From Chryseobacterium sp. JAH (GTDB lineage Bacteria > Bacteroidota > Bacteroidia > Flavobacteriales > Weeksellaceae), in NCBI RefSeq assembly GCF_001507335.1, contig NZ_LMAH01000001.1, positions 124,001 through 188,000 on the forward strand: 64,000 bases of DNA, written 5' to 3'. The position numbers were made by a program, and so were the translations under genes. Below, one piece after another: positions 16,806-26,062 of the stretch; the stretch's first letter is position 1; each line of letters opens with the position of its first letter. The notes under the pieces are model-generated. The model was not told the origin of the DNA. It was given only the letters and a program-made list of their open reading frames with translations, and ran no database searches.

Positions 16806-18170
16806 TTATAAATTATTTGATTGAAGTCTCCTGGCAGACATATTGAGAAAACGTTTTACCAGCAAAAATGCGGAGACGGTTAATCCCAATCCAAGGGCAA
16901 TCCACATTCCGAAAGCTCCCATTCTTAAGGTTACACAAAGAAAATATCCCAAAGGAATGGTAATCAGCCAATAGGCAATAAATGTAATGATTGACGGGAT
17001 TTTGACATCCTGCAAACCTCGCAACATTCCCAATGCGGTTACCTGAATTCCGTCAGAAAGCTGGAATAATGCAGCAATGATCATCAGTTTTGATGCCAAC
17101 ATTATCACTTCCACTTCTTCAGGTTTTGTGAAAAATGTAGGTAAAATATTTCGTCCTAATATGAAGATAATTCCACAAAGACACATAAAAAGGAAGGCAA
17201 TTTTCAGATTGTTGATTCCTATTTTTCTAAATTCTACAAAATTTTGTTCGCCAAGTTTACGCCCAATCATCACCGTAGATGCCACACTGAAACCGATACA
17301 TAAATTAAAAGTAAATGATGCCATACTCAATGCAATCTGATGCGAAGCAATGTCATGAGAAGAAATTAATCCACAGATAAATGCCGCTGCCGCAAAAGCA
17401 GTTACTTCAAAGAACATTTGTAAAGCCGTCGGGAAGCCTAATCTCACCATTTTTTCAAACATTTGCTTAGAGAAAACCTGTATTTTTAAAGAAAACTGCT
17501 TGACATATAATCTAGTTTTTGGTTCCTTTATTAAAACAAAATAAAGAAAAACCACCATGAATATTCTGGCTATTAAACTCGCTAGAGCTGAACCTTTTAC
17601 ACCCATTTCAGGGAAAATCCAAAGTCCTTTGATAAAGACATAATTCAAAACGATATTAATTACATTCGCAATAATAGTTGCTTTAGTTACTCCAATTGTA
17701 TATGATAATCCTTCGGAAACTTCTCTCAATGTCTGAAATGCCATAAACGGAACAATACTAATCGCCATGATCCATAAAAAGTCTGCTGTATCAGGAATTA
17801 TTTTCGCCGGTTGACCAGAATGATAGAGTAGAGGTAATCCTGCAAACAGGACCAGCATCAGAATAATCCCTACGGTCATATTAATCACAAAACCATGACT
17901 GAAAACTGAATTGATGGTCTTATGATCATTCTGAGAATGCGCCTCAGACACCAATGGAGGAATGGCAAACGAAAATCCCAATGCCAAAACAAACATTGAG
18001 AAAAAAACTGCATTTCCCAAAGAAACAGACGCCAGAGCATCAGCACCTAATAATCTACCTACAATAATATTATCGAACAGGTTTACAGAAACCTGCCCAA
18101 CTTGGGTAAGCATTACCGGAAGTGCCAGTGTAAGGGCTTCCTTCGTGTAATTTTTATTTAAAAAGCTCAT
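16806..18170 (-). CDS. MATE-family efflux transporter
   Basis: The 454-residue protein has about twelve hydrophobic helices and two homologous MatE halves. The N-terminal half has LPVMLTQVGQVSVNLFDNII and VGRLLGADALASVSLGNAV, the second half MVRLGFPTALQMFFEV. NorM/DinF-type MATE proteins expel cationic drugs or metabolites in exchange for Na+ or H+. The substrate cannot be inferred. It lies between two terminators and is its own transcription unit. Confidence 0.92.
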   Translation of the reverse strand: MSFLNKNYTKEALTLALPVMLTQVGQVSVNLFDNIIVGRLLGADALASVSLGNAVFFSMFVLALGFSFAIPPLVSEAHSQNDHKTINSVFSHGFVINMTVGIILMLVLFAGLPLLYHSGQPAKIIPDTADFLWIMAISIVPFMAFQTLREVSEGLSYTIGVTKATIIANVINIVLNYVFIKGLWIFPEMGVKGSALASLIARIFMVVFLYFVLIKEPKTRLYVKQFSLKIQVFSKQMFEKMVRLGFPTALQMFFEVTAFAAAAFICGLISSHDIASHQIALSMASFTFNLCIGFSVASTVMIGRKLGEQNFVEFRKIGINNLKIAFLFMCLCGIIFILGRNILPTFFTKPEEVEVIMLASKLMIIAALFQLSDGIQVTALGMLRGLQDVKIPSIITFIAYWLITIPLGYFLCVTLRMGAFGMWIALGLGLTVSAFLLVKRFLNMSARRLQSNNL

Positions 18171-18182
18171 AATAGTTCAAAA

Positions 18183-18213
18183 AAAATTTGCAGTATAGTT
18201 ACTGCAAATTTTT
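18183..18213 (-). terminator. Terminator of the response-regulator gene
   Basis: On the minus strand AAATTTGCAGTAA and TACTGCAAATTT form a long stem with a small loop, followed by a T-run. Confidence 0.8.
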
Positions 18214-18239
18214 ATAATTTATTTTAATTAATAATTAAA

Positions 18240-19424
18240 TTATTTTCTCACAAAACTTGCAACATCTTCTTGGGAAACTGTAGTTCCTCCAAGGATAATT
18301 AATCTTTCCACAACGTTTCTCAGCTCTCTGATATTTCCTGTCCATGATAGTGCTTTTAAGGCATCAATAGCAGTCTCATCAAACTTTTTCAAAGCTGTAC
18401 CGTGCTCATCAGAAATCAACGTAGAGAAGTGGTCTACCAGCAATTTGATATCTTCTTTTCTCTCATCCAAAGGCGGAACGTAGATTTCGATAACCGATAA
18501 TCTGTGATATAAATCTTCTCTGAATCTACCAGCCTCGATTTCCGTCGCCATATTTTTATTGGTTGCTGCAAGTACCCTCACATCAACTTTGATCTCTTTA
18601 TCGCTTCCTACAGGAGAAACTTTGCTTTCCTGCAATGCTCTCAAAACTTTTGCCTGAGCAATTAAACTCATGTCTCCAATTTCATCCAGGAAAATAGTAC
18701 CGCCGGTAGCCTGTTCAAATTTCCCTTGTTTGTCTTTGATAGCCCCTGTAAAAGAACCTTTTACGTGACCGAAAAGTTCAGACTCAATCAATTCAGAAGG
18801 AATCGCAGCACAGTTTACTTCCACCATCGGACCTCTTGCTCTTTCACTTAAATTATGAATAGCATGGGCTACCAATTCTTTTCCGGCACCATTAGGACCA
18901 GTAATTAAAACTCTCGCATCAGAAACCGCCACTTTTTCAATCATTTCCTGAATTTTTTTCAACGGAGCAGATTCACCAATCATTTGGTATTTCTTGTTGA
19001 CTTTTCTTTTCAGGGTTTTGTTCTCGGTCTGAAGATTTTTATTTTCTTTCTTTAGAGTTTCTTTTACTAAAGCGTTTTTCACACTTGTAATCAATCGGTT
19101 GATGTCGATTGGTTTTGAGATAAAATCGTAAGCTCCATCCTTTAAGCAAGCTACCGCAGAATCGATATCGGCATGACCTGAAATCATTATAAATGTTGAT
19201 TCAGGCTTCAAAACCAAGCTTTGCTTCAAAAACTCGGTACCTGACATTTTAGGCATTTTAATATCTGAAATTACTAAAGCAAAGTCTTCTTTCTCAACTT
19301 GTTTATAGCCTTCAAGGCCATCTTCAGCAATAACAAATTCATAATCGGCCAATTCATCCGAAAGAATACTGTGAAGTACTCCGGAGATTGCTTTTTCGTC
19401 TTCTACAATAAGGATTTTTTGCAT
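18240..19424 (-). CDS. NtrC-type sigma-54 response regulator without C-terminal HTH
   Basis: The 394-residue protein has a receiver domain (1-120; phosphoacceptor Asp54 in ISDIKMPKMSG, Lys104), a charged coiled-coil linker (about 117-145) and an AAA+ sigma-54 activator domain with Walker A GPNGAGKE (176-183), a GSFTGA loop (223-228, A to S in the usual GAFTGA) and GGTIFLDEIGDM as Walker B. It stops at SQEDVASFVRK, right after the AAA+ domain. The Fis-type helix-turn-helix of NtrC is missing, and the stop is natural because a strong terminator follows. It may act without binding DNA, as reported for a few HTH-less activators. The start at 19424 is set by the -7 box at 19430-19437. Confidence 0.9.
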   Translation of the reverse strand: MQKILIVEDEKAISGVLHSILSDELADYEFVIAEDGLEGYKQVEKEDFALVISDIKMPKMSGTEFLKQSLVLKPESTFIMISGHADIDSAVACLKDGAYDFISKPIDINRLITSVKNALVKETLKKENKNLQTENKTLKRKVNKKYQMIGESAPLKKIQEMIEKVAVSDARVLITGPNGAGKELVAHAIHNLSERARGPMVEVNCAAIPSELIESELFGHVKGSFTGAIKDKQGKFEQATGGTIFLDEIGDMSLIAQAKVLRALQESKVSPVGSDKEIKVDVRVLAATNKNMATEIEAGRFREDLYHRLSVIEIYVPPLDERKEDIKLLVDHFSTLISDEHGTALKKFDETAIDALKALSWTGNIRELRNVVERLIILGGTTVSQEDVASFVRK

Positions 19425-19429
19425 AGTCG

Positions 19430-19437
19430 CAAATTTA
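19430..19437 (-). promoter_or_regulatory. -7 box of the response-regulator gene
   Basis: On the minus strand TAAATTTG ends only five bases before the ATG at 19424. The transcript is predicted to begin at or beside the start codon. A TTTTTG lies 23 bases upstream. Confidence 0.6.
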
Positions 19438-19480
19438 GGTATTTTTTGGTTGAGTATTAGCAAAAATCGTTCCCAAAAGT

Positions 19481-20140
19481 CTATATCGAGTAATCTCTTC
19501 TTCCAAAAATTGCAGAACCTACACGTACAGAGTTAGCGCCACATTCAATTGCGATAGGGAAGTCGTCACTCATTCCCATAGAAAGTGTTTGTAATGGTTT
19601 GTTTGTATTTAAATTATCGAAAAATTTCTTCAATTTTTCAAATTCTTTTTTTACTTGGTTTTTATCTTCAGTAAAAGTTGCCATCCCCATCAATCCCGTA
19701 ATTTCGATGTTTGGAAATTCTCCGTCAATAAATTTTTGAAATAAACTTTTGGCTTCTTCTATTTGCAATCCGAACTTTGTGTCTTCCTCGGCAATCTTTA
19801 CCTGAAGTAAAACTTTGATTTTTCGGCTATGCTTCCTTGCTTCTTTATTAATTTCATTTAAAAGCTTTTCAGAATCAACACTTTGAATGGTATCAATAAA
19901 TTCTGCAATGTATTTGACTTTGTTGGTTTGAAGATGCCCAATCAAATGCCATTGAATATCCTGTGGAAGCTGAGGATGCTTCTCAACCAATTCCTGTACT
20001 TTATTTTCACCAAAAACTTTTTGCCCCAAATCATACACTTCCTGAATCGCAGAAACGGGATGTGTTTTTGAAACCGTCACCAATTCAACATTAGATGGAA
20101 GTTGTTTTTTTATATTGTTGTAATTTTCCTGAATATTCAT
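19481..20140 (-). CDS. YggS/PROSC-family PLP-binding protein
   Basis: The 219-residue protein is a single TIM-barrel PLP protein of the YggS (PLPBP) family, which controls free pyridoxal phosphate and affects amino- and keto-acid balance. The PLP Lys is in ELVTVSKTHPV (near residue 25); other conserved parts are HLIGHLQTNKVKYI, LMGMATFTED and SMGMSDDFPIAIECG with VRVGSAIFG at the end. It lies 56 bases upstream of the response-regulator gene on the same strand but that gene has its own promoter. Confidence 0.93.
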   Translation of the reverse strand: MNIQENYNNIKKQLPSNVELVTVSKTHPVSAIQEVYDLGQKVFGENKVQELVEKHPQLPQDIQWHLIGHLQTNKVKYIAEFIDTIQSVDSEKLLNEINKEARKHSRKIKVLLQVKIAEEDTKFGLQIEEAKSLFQKFIDGEFPNIEITGLMGMATFTEDKNQVKKEFEKLKKFFDNLNTNKPLQTLSMGMSDDFPIAIECGANSVRVGSAIFGRRDYSI

Positions 20141-20221
20141 ACTTGCAAATTTCTGAAATTTAGAAACGAAAAACTATTAAATAATGGAATTACTTTTAAG
20201 GATGGAAATTTGTACAAAAAA

Positions 20222-20292
20222 TTATCTCGCTGATTTCACAGATTGACACAGATGCGAATAAGAATTATATATACAAGCAACTGTATAATTCG
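20222..20292. repeat. Dispersed-type repeat with CTGTGTCAATCTGTGAAATC phrase
   Basis: The stretch contains, on the minus strand, an imperfect hairpin (GAATTATACA...TATATAATTC) followed by repeated CTGTG phrases and AGCGAGATAA. Such ATCTGTG/GCGAGA intergenic repeats are familiar from Bacteroidota genomes. Only one copy is in the window, so the call rests on memory. Confidence 0.4.
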
Positions 20293-20304
20293 TGGGAGAT
20301 CAAA

Positions 20305-21171
20305 TTAATTTAAAACTTCATTAATTTTTGGATATTCCGAAATTTTCCGGAATACAAAACGATTGGTTTTCTGCAGTTTTTCAATAAATAAATCCAATTC
20401 ATTGACAGAATCAGCATCAGTTAAATACTGATCATGAGTAAGAAACACAAGATGTCTTGAAGTTTTTTCAAGGTCATTAAAGAAAATACTATCTACTCTT
20501 TTGATCATCATCTGATGATTATCTTTGAGCTGCATTTTATTCGTGGGTTTCCATTCGAGATCCCATCCGATTACTTTATAACCAGCAGTTTTTAATCTGT
20601 CTGCAGCCTCTTTTGAACTTTTGATGTCAGTACTTGTAATGTTGTTGAGCCTCCAGATATTTCTTCCCGGAGTTCTGGCAATTTTATTCTGTAATCTTAA
20701 GCTGTCTTTTGCAGTATCAAAATCATGAACAACTAATGCGGGATTTTTGTAGAAGTCTGTGTATCTGTTATGAGCGTGAGTGTGACTGTGATTAGCCAAT
20801 TCTATTAATCTGTCTTTTCTAAGTGATTCCAGGTCCTCCTTTTGTCGTGTGCTTCCGTTAGCATGTTCACCAACCAAAAATGCAGTGGCAGAAACATTCC
20901 TTTTATGAAGAATTTTAAGAAGGTTTTCTGTCCCTCGATTTGGACCGTCATCAAATGTGAGATAAATGACTCTTTTATCTGAAATGATTTCATCATCATC
21001 AATTTTCAAAACTTGCTTTGCGAAGGGAGGTGCTTTAGAAATCACCGTTTCAGATTCTTTCTTGTCTTTTTTCTGATTACAACCTGTAAACAAAATTGAT
21101 GTTGCACCGAACACTGCAACCATCCCTAGAAAAGTCCTGTTGAAAGACTTTTCCGCAAAAGTTTTTTTCAT
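20305..21171 (-). CDS. Polysaccharide deacetylase-family lipoprotein
   Basis: The 288-residue precursor has a lipoprotein signal ending in LFTGC (Cys31). The NodB-type deacetylase domain follows: motif 1 YLTFDDGPN (near residue 70) and motif 2 ANHSHTHAHNR (near residue 126), which hold the Asp and His metal ligands of carbohydrate esterase family 4. Members remove N-acetyl groups from peptidoglycan, chitin or other glycans. The protein should be membrane-anchored on the periplasmic side or at the surface. The polymer substrate is unknown. Confidence 0.87.
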   Translation of the reverse strand: MKKTFAEKSFNRTFLGMVAVFGATSILFTGCNQKKDKKESETVISKAPPFAKQVLKIDDDEIISDKRVIYLTFDDGPNRGTENLLKILHKRNVSATAFLVGEHANGSTRQKEDLESLRKDRLIELANHSHTHAHNRYTDFYKNPALVVHDFDTAKDSLRLQNKIARTPGRNIWRLNNITSTDIKSSKEAADRLKTAGYKVIGWDLEWKPTNKMQLKDNHQMMIKRVDSIFFNDLEKTSRHLVFLTHDQYLTDADSVNELDLFIEKLQKTNRFVFRKISEYPKINEVLN

Positions 21172-21288
21172 AAAAATCGAAGGGTATTAATTGTTAAAAA
21201 AATGTTAATTTTAAAGTTTTAAATTTAGCAATTTTAATACCACTAATTGTGAAAAATTTTAAAATTTAATTTAATTTTAATAAAATTA

Positions 21289-22017
21289 TTAACCCAATAT
21301 TTTTTGAAGATAGATGCCATTTTTGATTGCTGAAATTCCCCAGGTATTATTGAAAAAGATAAATGATTTCAAACATGAACCTTGAATTTTTTCTGCCAAA
21401 TCATTCAAATAATTTTCTGAGTATTCTGATTTGTAAAGAACAGGTTTCCCATGAAGCCGATAGTAAAATACATCGTCTGAATTGATTACGACCTCTTCAG
21501 GAAGGTTCCCCGGAAAACTTACCCCTGAGAAAATAATTTTATTTCTCTGAAGCAATTTAAAGATTTCATCATTCCACCAGGATTCATGACGGAATTCAAT
21601 AACTTTTAAAAATTGAGAATCAACATTTTCTAAAATCCGGTTTACATTTTCCTCAGTATTTTTAAATGAAGGTGGAAACTGGTATAAAAATCCTGCGAGC
21701 TTTTCTTTTAAATTGCTTTGAATATGCGTGCAGAATTCAGTGATTTCTTCTTTGCAGTTTTCCAATCTTTTTTCATGCGAAATGGTCTTTGGAATTTTAA
21801 TGAAAAATTTAAAATCTTCAGGAGTTTCATCATACCATTTTTGAAGCGTTTTGGCGGTTGGTTTTCTGTAAAATGTAGAATTTATTTCAACAGCATTGAA
21901 ATGCTGCGAATACAAACTTAAATAATCTTTACTTTTAGCATTTTCGGGATACAAAACTCCCTTCCAATCATTGTTGTAAAAACCTGAGCATCCGATGTAA
22001 AGATTTTCTTTTTTCAT
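21289..22017 (-). CDS. DUF72-family protein
   Basis: The 242-residue protein has the DUF72 landmarks: YIGCSGFYNNDWKGVLYPE at the start, FNAVEINSTFYRKPTAKTLQKW, FLYQFPPSF, VIEFRHESWW and FYYRLHGKP. The fold is a TIM barrel related to endonuclease IV-like proteins; the biochemical role is unknown in all members I know. A -7 box ends five bases before the start codon, so the message may have no leader. Confidence 0.88.
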   Translation of the reverse strand: MKKENLYIGCSGFYNNDWKGVLYPENAKSKDYLSLYSQHFNAVEINSTFYRKPTAKTLQKWYDETPEDFKFFIKIPKTISHEKRLENCKEEITEFCTHIQSNLKEKLAGFLYQFPPSFKNTEENVNRILENVDSQFLKVIEFRHESWWNDEIFKLLQRNKIIFSGVSFPGNLPEEVVINSDDVFYYRLHGKPVLYKSEYSENYLNDLAEKIQGSCLKSFIFFNNTWGISAIKNGIYLQKILG

Positions 22018-22022
22018 TTTAA

Positions 22023-22030
22023 CAAATATA
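22023..22030 (-). promoter_or_regulatory. -7 box of the DUF72 gene
   Basis: On the minus strand TATATTTG ends five bases before the ATG, a spacing that predicts a leaderless or nearly leaderless mRNA. Confidence 0.55.
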
Positions 22031-22135
22031 TGCTTTCGCAGACCTTTCAGTTTATACAGATTCTTTCAGATAATTATTTTCAAACATCAATTTGCTCAAT
22101 CCACTTTATCTGCGAGCGAAAATGTCAACGAAGAT

Positions 22136-24877
22136 TTATTTCACATTCAAATCAACAGAATTCAATCTCAATGAATTTAAAATAACAGACAGAGAGCTGA
22201 TGCTCATTGACGCTGCAGCAATCATTGGAGATAATAAAATTCCGAAAAAAGGATACAACAATCCTGCCGCAATTGGAATTCCCAGAACATTATAAACAAA
22301 GGCGAAAAAGAGATTTTCTTTAATATTTTTAAGGAGTTTTTCACTTAGAATTTTTGCTTTGGCAACACCGATTAAATCACCTTTCAATAAAGTAATTTCT
22401 GCACTTTCGATGGCGACATCAGTTCCTGTTCCCATGGCAATGCCTATATTGGCTTGCGCTAGGGCAGGAGAGTCGTTGATTCCATCGCCAGTCATGGCTA
22501 CAATTTTTCCTTGTACCTGAAGTTTTTTGACTTCATTTAATTTATCCGCAGGAAGACAATTGGCTTTAAAATGCTTAATTCCCAGTGCGTCTGCAACCGC
22601 TTTTGCGGTGTGCTCGTTATCACCGGTCATCATGATGACATTGATTCCTTCATTCAGAAGCAATTCGACTGCTTTTTTAGAACTTTCTTTTATTTTATCG
22701 GTAAAACTTATAAATCCTAAAACTTCAATTTCTTGCGCAACGTAAGAAATTGTATGCGCTTTTGACTGGATTTCGACTGCTTTCTGTTTTAAAATTTCAG
22801 AAATCTGAATCTGATGTGAAGTCAGAAGATTTTCATTTCCTAAATAAACTGTTTTTCCATTGATAATTCCTTTCACCCCTTTCCCAGAAATATTTTCAAA
22901 ATGACTTACTTTTTCAGCTGAAATATTTTCGTCTTTAGCTTTTTTAATTACCGCGTTTGACAGTGGATGTTCTGAATTTTGATTTAGTGAATATGCTAAC
23001 TTTAAAACTGAATTTTGATTACTAACTAAAGCTTCAATATGTTCAACTGAAGGCTTCCCTTCAGTCAAAGTACCTGTTTTATCAGTGATTAGAACATCTA
23101 CCTTATCCATTTGTTCAAGGGCTTCAGCATTTTTGATTAAAATACCATTCTTCGCTCCCTTACCAATTCCAACCATGAGAGACATTGGAGTTGCCAAACC
23201 TAAAGCACACGGACAAGCCACGATGAGAACGGCGACAGCATTCACAAAAGCGAACAGACTTTTTTTACCTTCCGGACCGAAAAACTGCCATAAAATGAAT
23301 GTAAGAACCGCAACCAATATCACAATCGGAACAAAAACTTTTGCGACCTTATCTGTAAGTTTTTGAATCGGAGCACGACTTCGGCTTGCGTCGTTCACCA
23401 TTTTTATAATCTTTGAAAGCAATGTGTCATCACCTACTTTTTCAGCTTTCATGATGAATACTTGGTTTCCGTTGATTGTTCCTGACGTTACTTTGTCATC
23501 CAAAGTTTTCTCAACAGGAATAGGTTCTCCGGTAATCATACTTTCGTCAATTACGGAATTTCCTTCGGTAATTTTTCCGTCGACAGGAATTTTTTCTCCG
23601 GGTTTTACTCTTAATAAATCACCAATCTTTATTTCAGACAGTAGAACTCTTTTTTCCTCGCCGTTCATCAGCAAATTGGCTTCATCCGGAGAAAGATTCA
23701 TCAGTTCTTTGATGGCATTTCCTGTCTTCTTGTGAGCGGCAGCTTCCATGAGCTGACCTAAAATCACCAATGTAATAATCACACAAACTGCCTCAAAGTA
23801 CAGTGGGATCTCATGGCCATGACCACGAATTTCATGCGGAATTATATCTGGAAATAGTAAAGAGACAATGCTGAAAATAAATGCCGCAGAAACACCCAAG
23901 GCTATTAAACTGAACATATTTAAGTTCCAGGTTTTGAATGAAACAAAACCTCTTTTCATCAAAAACCATCCGGAATAAAACAGCACAGGAATGGTTAGAA
24001 TCAATTCAATATAACCTTGACTATGATGTGAAAAAGGAAAATCAATCACCATTCCTCCCATCGATAAAATAAAAACGGGAATTGTAAATAGTAATGATGT
24101 GATGAATTTTCTTTTTAAAATATTGAAAGTCTCATCTTCTTCGCCATCACCGTTTTTATCAGGATATTTTACCAAATCCATTCCACAGACCGGACAGCCA
24201 ACGTTCGAATCATAGGTTTTATCTCCTTCACAAAACATTGGACAATAATACTTCCCCGCCATGTCATCCGTAACTTTAGGCTTTTCCTGATGCTGATGGT
24301 TGTGAGAATGTAAATGATGATTTGAAACTGAATTTTTAACTAGACCTTCAGTAATTTCTTCTAAATGCATGTGACAAATCGGACAATCACCTTTCTCATC
24401 ATAAGTTTTATCGCCTTCACAAAACATCGGACAGTAATAATCTCCAATGTGATTTTTGAAATTTTCAGGTAAATTGGTTTTAGAAAAGGTAGGTTTGAAG
24501 TTTGGATCTTTTGCGAGTTTCTCTTCAATTGGAACTAAATACATATTGCAAACCTGACATCTTTCGCCTTGTTTAAAATAAACCTTTTCACCTTCGCATT
24601 CCATCGGGCAATAGTAAACTGAAGATGGAGAAACTCTGTCTTGAGGTTTCACAATGGCGACTTCGGGATGATCAGGATCTCCAAGTTTATAGTTTCCTAC
24701 GTCTTGTAAAACTTTATTTAATTCCTCTACGTTTATTTCTCTGTCAGAATTAATAGTCGCTGTATTGCTTTTAAGATTAATATCTGCGTGTATATTTTCA
24801 AGACTGTTGAGTTTTTCTGAAATTTTCTTTTGGCAACCTGAACAGGTCATTCCAAGAATATGATATTGTTTTTGCAT
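22136..24877 (-). CDS. copA: Copper-transporting P1B-type ATPase
   Basis: The 913-residue pump exports Cu+ (or a similar soft metal) across the inner membrane using ATP. Residues 1-65 form an HMA domain with GMTCSGC (Cys12, Cys15). Three Cys-rich heavy-metal-binding modules follow (about 87-115, 144-172, 209-238), each with YYCPM, CEG and a CxxC pair, plus a His-rich linker (near 195-207). The membrane core has the CPC motif in [12 protein letters not shown] (near 553), phosphorylation site DKTGTLTEG (near 597), EHPLSNAV and [13 protein letters not shown] and EHPL place it in the CopA-like group. It lies 137 bases downstream of the HMA/AraC regulator on the same strand. Confidence 0.93.
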   Translation of the reverse strand: MQKQYHILGMTCSGCQKKISEKLNSLENIHADINLKSNTATINSDREINVEELNKVLQDVGNYKLGDPDHPEVAIVKPQDRVSPSSVYYCPMECEGEKVYFKQGERCQVCNMYLVPIEEKLAKDPNFKPTFSKTNLPENFKNHIGDYYCPMFCEGDKTYDEKGDCPICHMHLEEITEGLVKNSVSNHHLHSHNHQHQEKPKVTDDMAGKYYCPMFCEGDKTYDSNVGCPVCGMDLVKYPDKNGDGEEDETFNILKRKFITSLLFTIPVFILSMGGMVIDFPFSHHSQGYIELILTIPVLFYSGWFLMKRGFVSFKTWNLNMFSLIALGVSAAFIFSIVSLLFPDIIPHEIRGHGHEIPLYFEAVCVIITLVILGQLMEAAAHKKTGNAIKELMNLSPDEANLLMNGEEKRVLLSEIKIGDLLRVKPGEKIPVDGKITEGNSVIDESMITGEPIPVEKTLDDKVTSGTINGNQVFIMKAEKVGDDTLLSKIIKMVNDASRSRAPIQKLTDKVAKVFVPIVILVAVLTFILWQFFGPEGKKSLFAFVNAVAVLIVACPCALGLATPMSLMVGIGKGAKNGILIKNAEALEQMDKVDVLITDKTGTLTEGKPSVEHIEALVSNQNSVLKLAYSLNQNSEHPLSNAVIKKAKDENISAEKVSHFENISGKGVKGIINGKTVYLGNENLLTSHQIQISEILKQKAVEIQSKAHTISYVAQEIEVLGFISFTDKIKESSKKAVELLLNEGINVIMMTGDNEHTAKAVADALGIKHFKANCLPADKLNEVKKLQVQGKIVAMTGDGINDSPALAQANIGIAMGTGTDVAIESAEITLLKGDLIGVAKAKILSEKLLKNIKENLFFAFVYNVLGIPIAAGLLYPFFGILLSPMIAAASMSISSLSVILNSLRLNSVDLNVK

Positions 24878-25014
24878 GGTCCTAAATTTATTCTACAAAT
24901 TTCCAAAATGAAAACGGAAGACTGTTATACATTTAAGGATAATAGTTACAGAATTTGGCAGGAATTGAGTGGAAGAGTTGGAGGGTTTTAATAAGATTTG
25001 TAAACAACAGTTAT

Positions 25015-25575
25015 TTAAATAAAATCAAGAGGTTTCCTATTTTGATCTTTTAGTTTTTTAAACTCTGTAGGCGTATTTCCCGTTATGCTTTTGAACTGTG
25101 ATGAAAGATGCTGCACACTTTTATATCCCATATGTCCGGCGATTTCGGTTAAGGTAAAGTCGTTATTGAATAGAAGCTCCTTTACTTTTTCAATTTTTTG
25201 TAAAATATAATATTGTTCTAAAGTAACACTTTCATTTTGCGAAAAAACTTTAGATAATGTGCTGTAATCCTTGTGAAGTGCACTGCTGAGAAAATTTGAT
25301 AAAACGAAATTTTCGTCGGTGTCTAATCTTCCGACTTTTAGAATTACAAGATTTTTTATGTTTTCGATAAGTTGCTGTGACGGATTTTTTATAATCTCAA
25401 AACCAATTTCCTGCAGCTTATTTTCTAGTTGAATTAACTCACTTTCTGAAATTTCAGATTCTGCATCAACTTCTCCTAATCCAATGCTTTTAATCTTAAT
25501 TTCAGAATGATCAAAAATGCCTGCAACCGCTGAAATACAGCGGTTACATACCATATTTTTTATGAAAATTTTCAT
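25015..25575 (-). CDS. AraC-type regulator with N-terminal CxxC metal domain
   Basis: The 186-residue protein fuses an HMA-like domain to an AraC DNA-binding domain. Residues 1-60 have the fold pattern of metallochaperones with CNRC (Cys10, Cys13) in FIKNMVCNRCISAV. Residues about 110-183 form the double helix-turn-helix (FTLTEIAGHMGYKSVQHLSSQFKSI, then GNTPTEFKK). Direct metal sensing is the natural reading. Its start overlaps the thioesterase stop by four bases (ATGA) and it is followed by the copper ATPase gene, so it probably controls copper export. Metal identity is inferred from context. Confidence 0.88.
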   Translation of the reverse strand: MKIFIKNMVCNRCISAVAGIFDHSEIKIKSIGLGEVDAESEISESELIQLENKLQEIGFEIIKNPSQQLIENIKNLVILKVGRLDTDENFVLSNFLSSALHKDYSTLSKVFSQNESVTLEQYYILQKIEKVKELLFNNDFTLTEIAGHMGYKSVQHLSSQFKSITGNTPTEFKKLKDQNRKPLDFI

Positions 25576-25967
25576 TGCTGACTGTTCAGTCTGTCTTTTA
25601 CAAATTCTACTTTTGTTTTTCCGTGTGGTGAAGGATTTCCGTCTTCATCAAGATTTACCATTACAATTCTGTCAACGGTAATAATTGTCTGATGCGTCAT
25701 TTTATTTCTAACTGCACATTTTAAAGTAAGTGACGTAGATCCAAAAGCTGAAACTTCAATACCAATTTCAATTATATCACCTTGTTTTGCAGAACTTACA
25801 AAATTGATTTCCGAGATATATTTGGTTACTACCTTTTTGTTTTCAAGCTGAATGACAGCATACAAAGCGGCTTCCTCATCGATCCATTGTAAAAGTCTTC
25901 CTCCAAAAAGTGATTGGTTGGGATTTAAATCTTCAGGTTTTACCCATTTTCTGGTATGATAATTCAT
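25572..25967 (-). CDS. Acyl-CoA thioesterase, hotdog fold
   Basis: The 131-residue protein matches the YciA/BFIT-like acyl-CoA hydrolase group: NPNQSLFGGRLLQWIDEEAALYA holds the catalytic acidic residue, followed by VTKYISEINFVSSAKQGDIIEIG. Such hexameric enzymes hydrolyse acyl-CoA thioesters. It has a good -7 box and its stop overlaps the start of the HMA/AraC gene, which makes it the promoter-proximal gene of the metal operon. The functional link to copper is unclear. Confidence 0.87.
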   Translation of the reverse strand: MNYHTRKWVKPEDLNPNQSLFGGRLLQWIDEEAALYAVIQLENKKVVTKYISEINFVSSAKQGDIIEIGIEVSAFGSTSLTLKCAVRNKMTHQTIITVDRIVMVNLDEDGNPSPHGKTKVEFVKDRLNSQQ

Positions 25968-25986
25968 TTAATTGATATTTGCTGAA

Positions 25987-25994
25987 CAAATTTA
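25987..25994 (-). promoter_or_regulatory. -7 box of the thioesterase-regulator-copA unit
   Basis: On the minus strand TAAATTTG lies 19 bases before the thioesterase ATG. Confidence 0.55.
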
Positions 25995-26062
25995 ATGTTT
26001 AAAACTGAAATTTTGCGCTGTTCATCATGTTTTCATTAAAACAATAATATTTATATAGTCAA

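Noticed and set aside
23085-23735. Plus-strand frames of 93 and 103 codons within copA
   Set aside because: Shadows of a conserved gene on the opposite strand.
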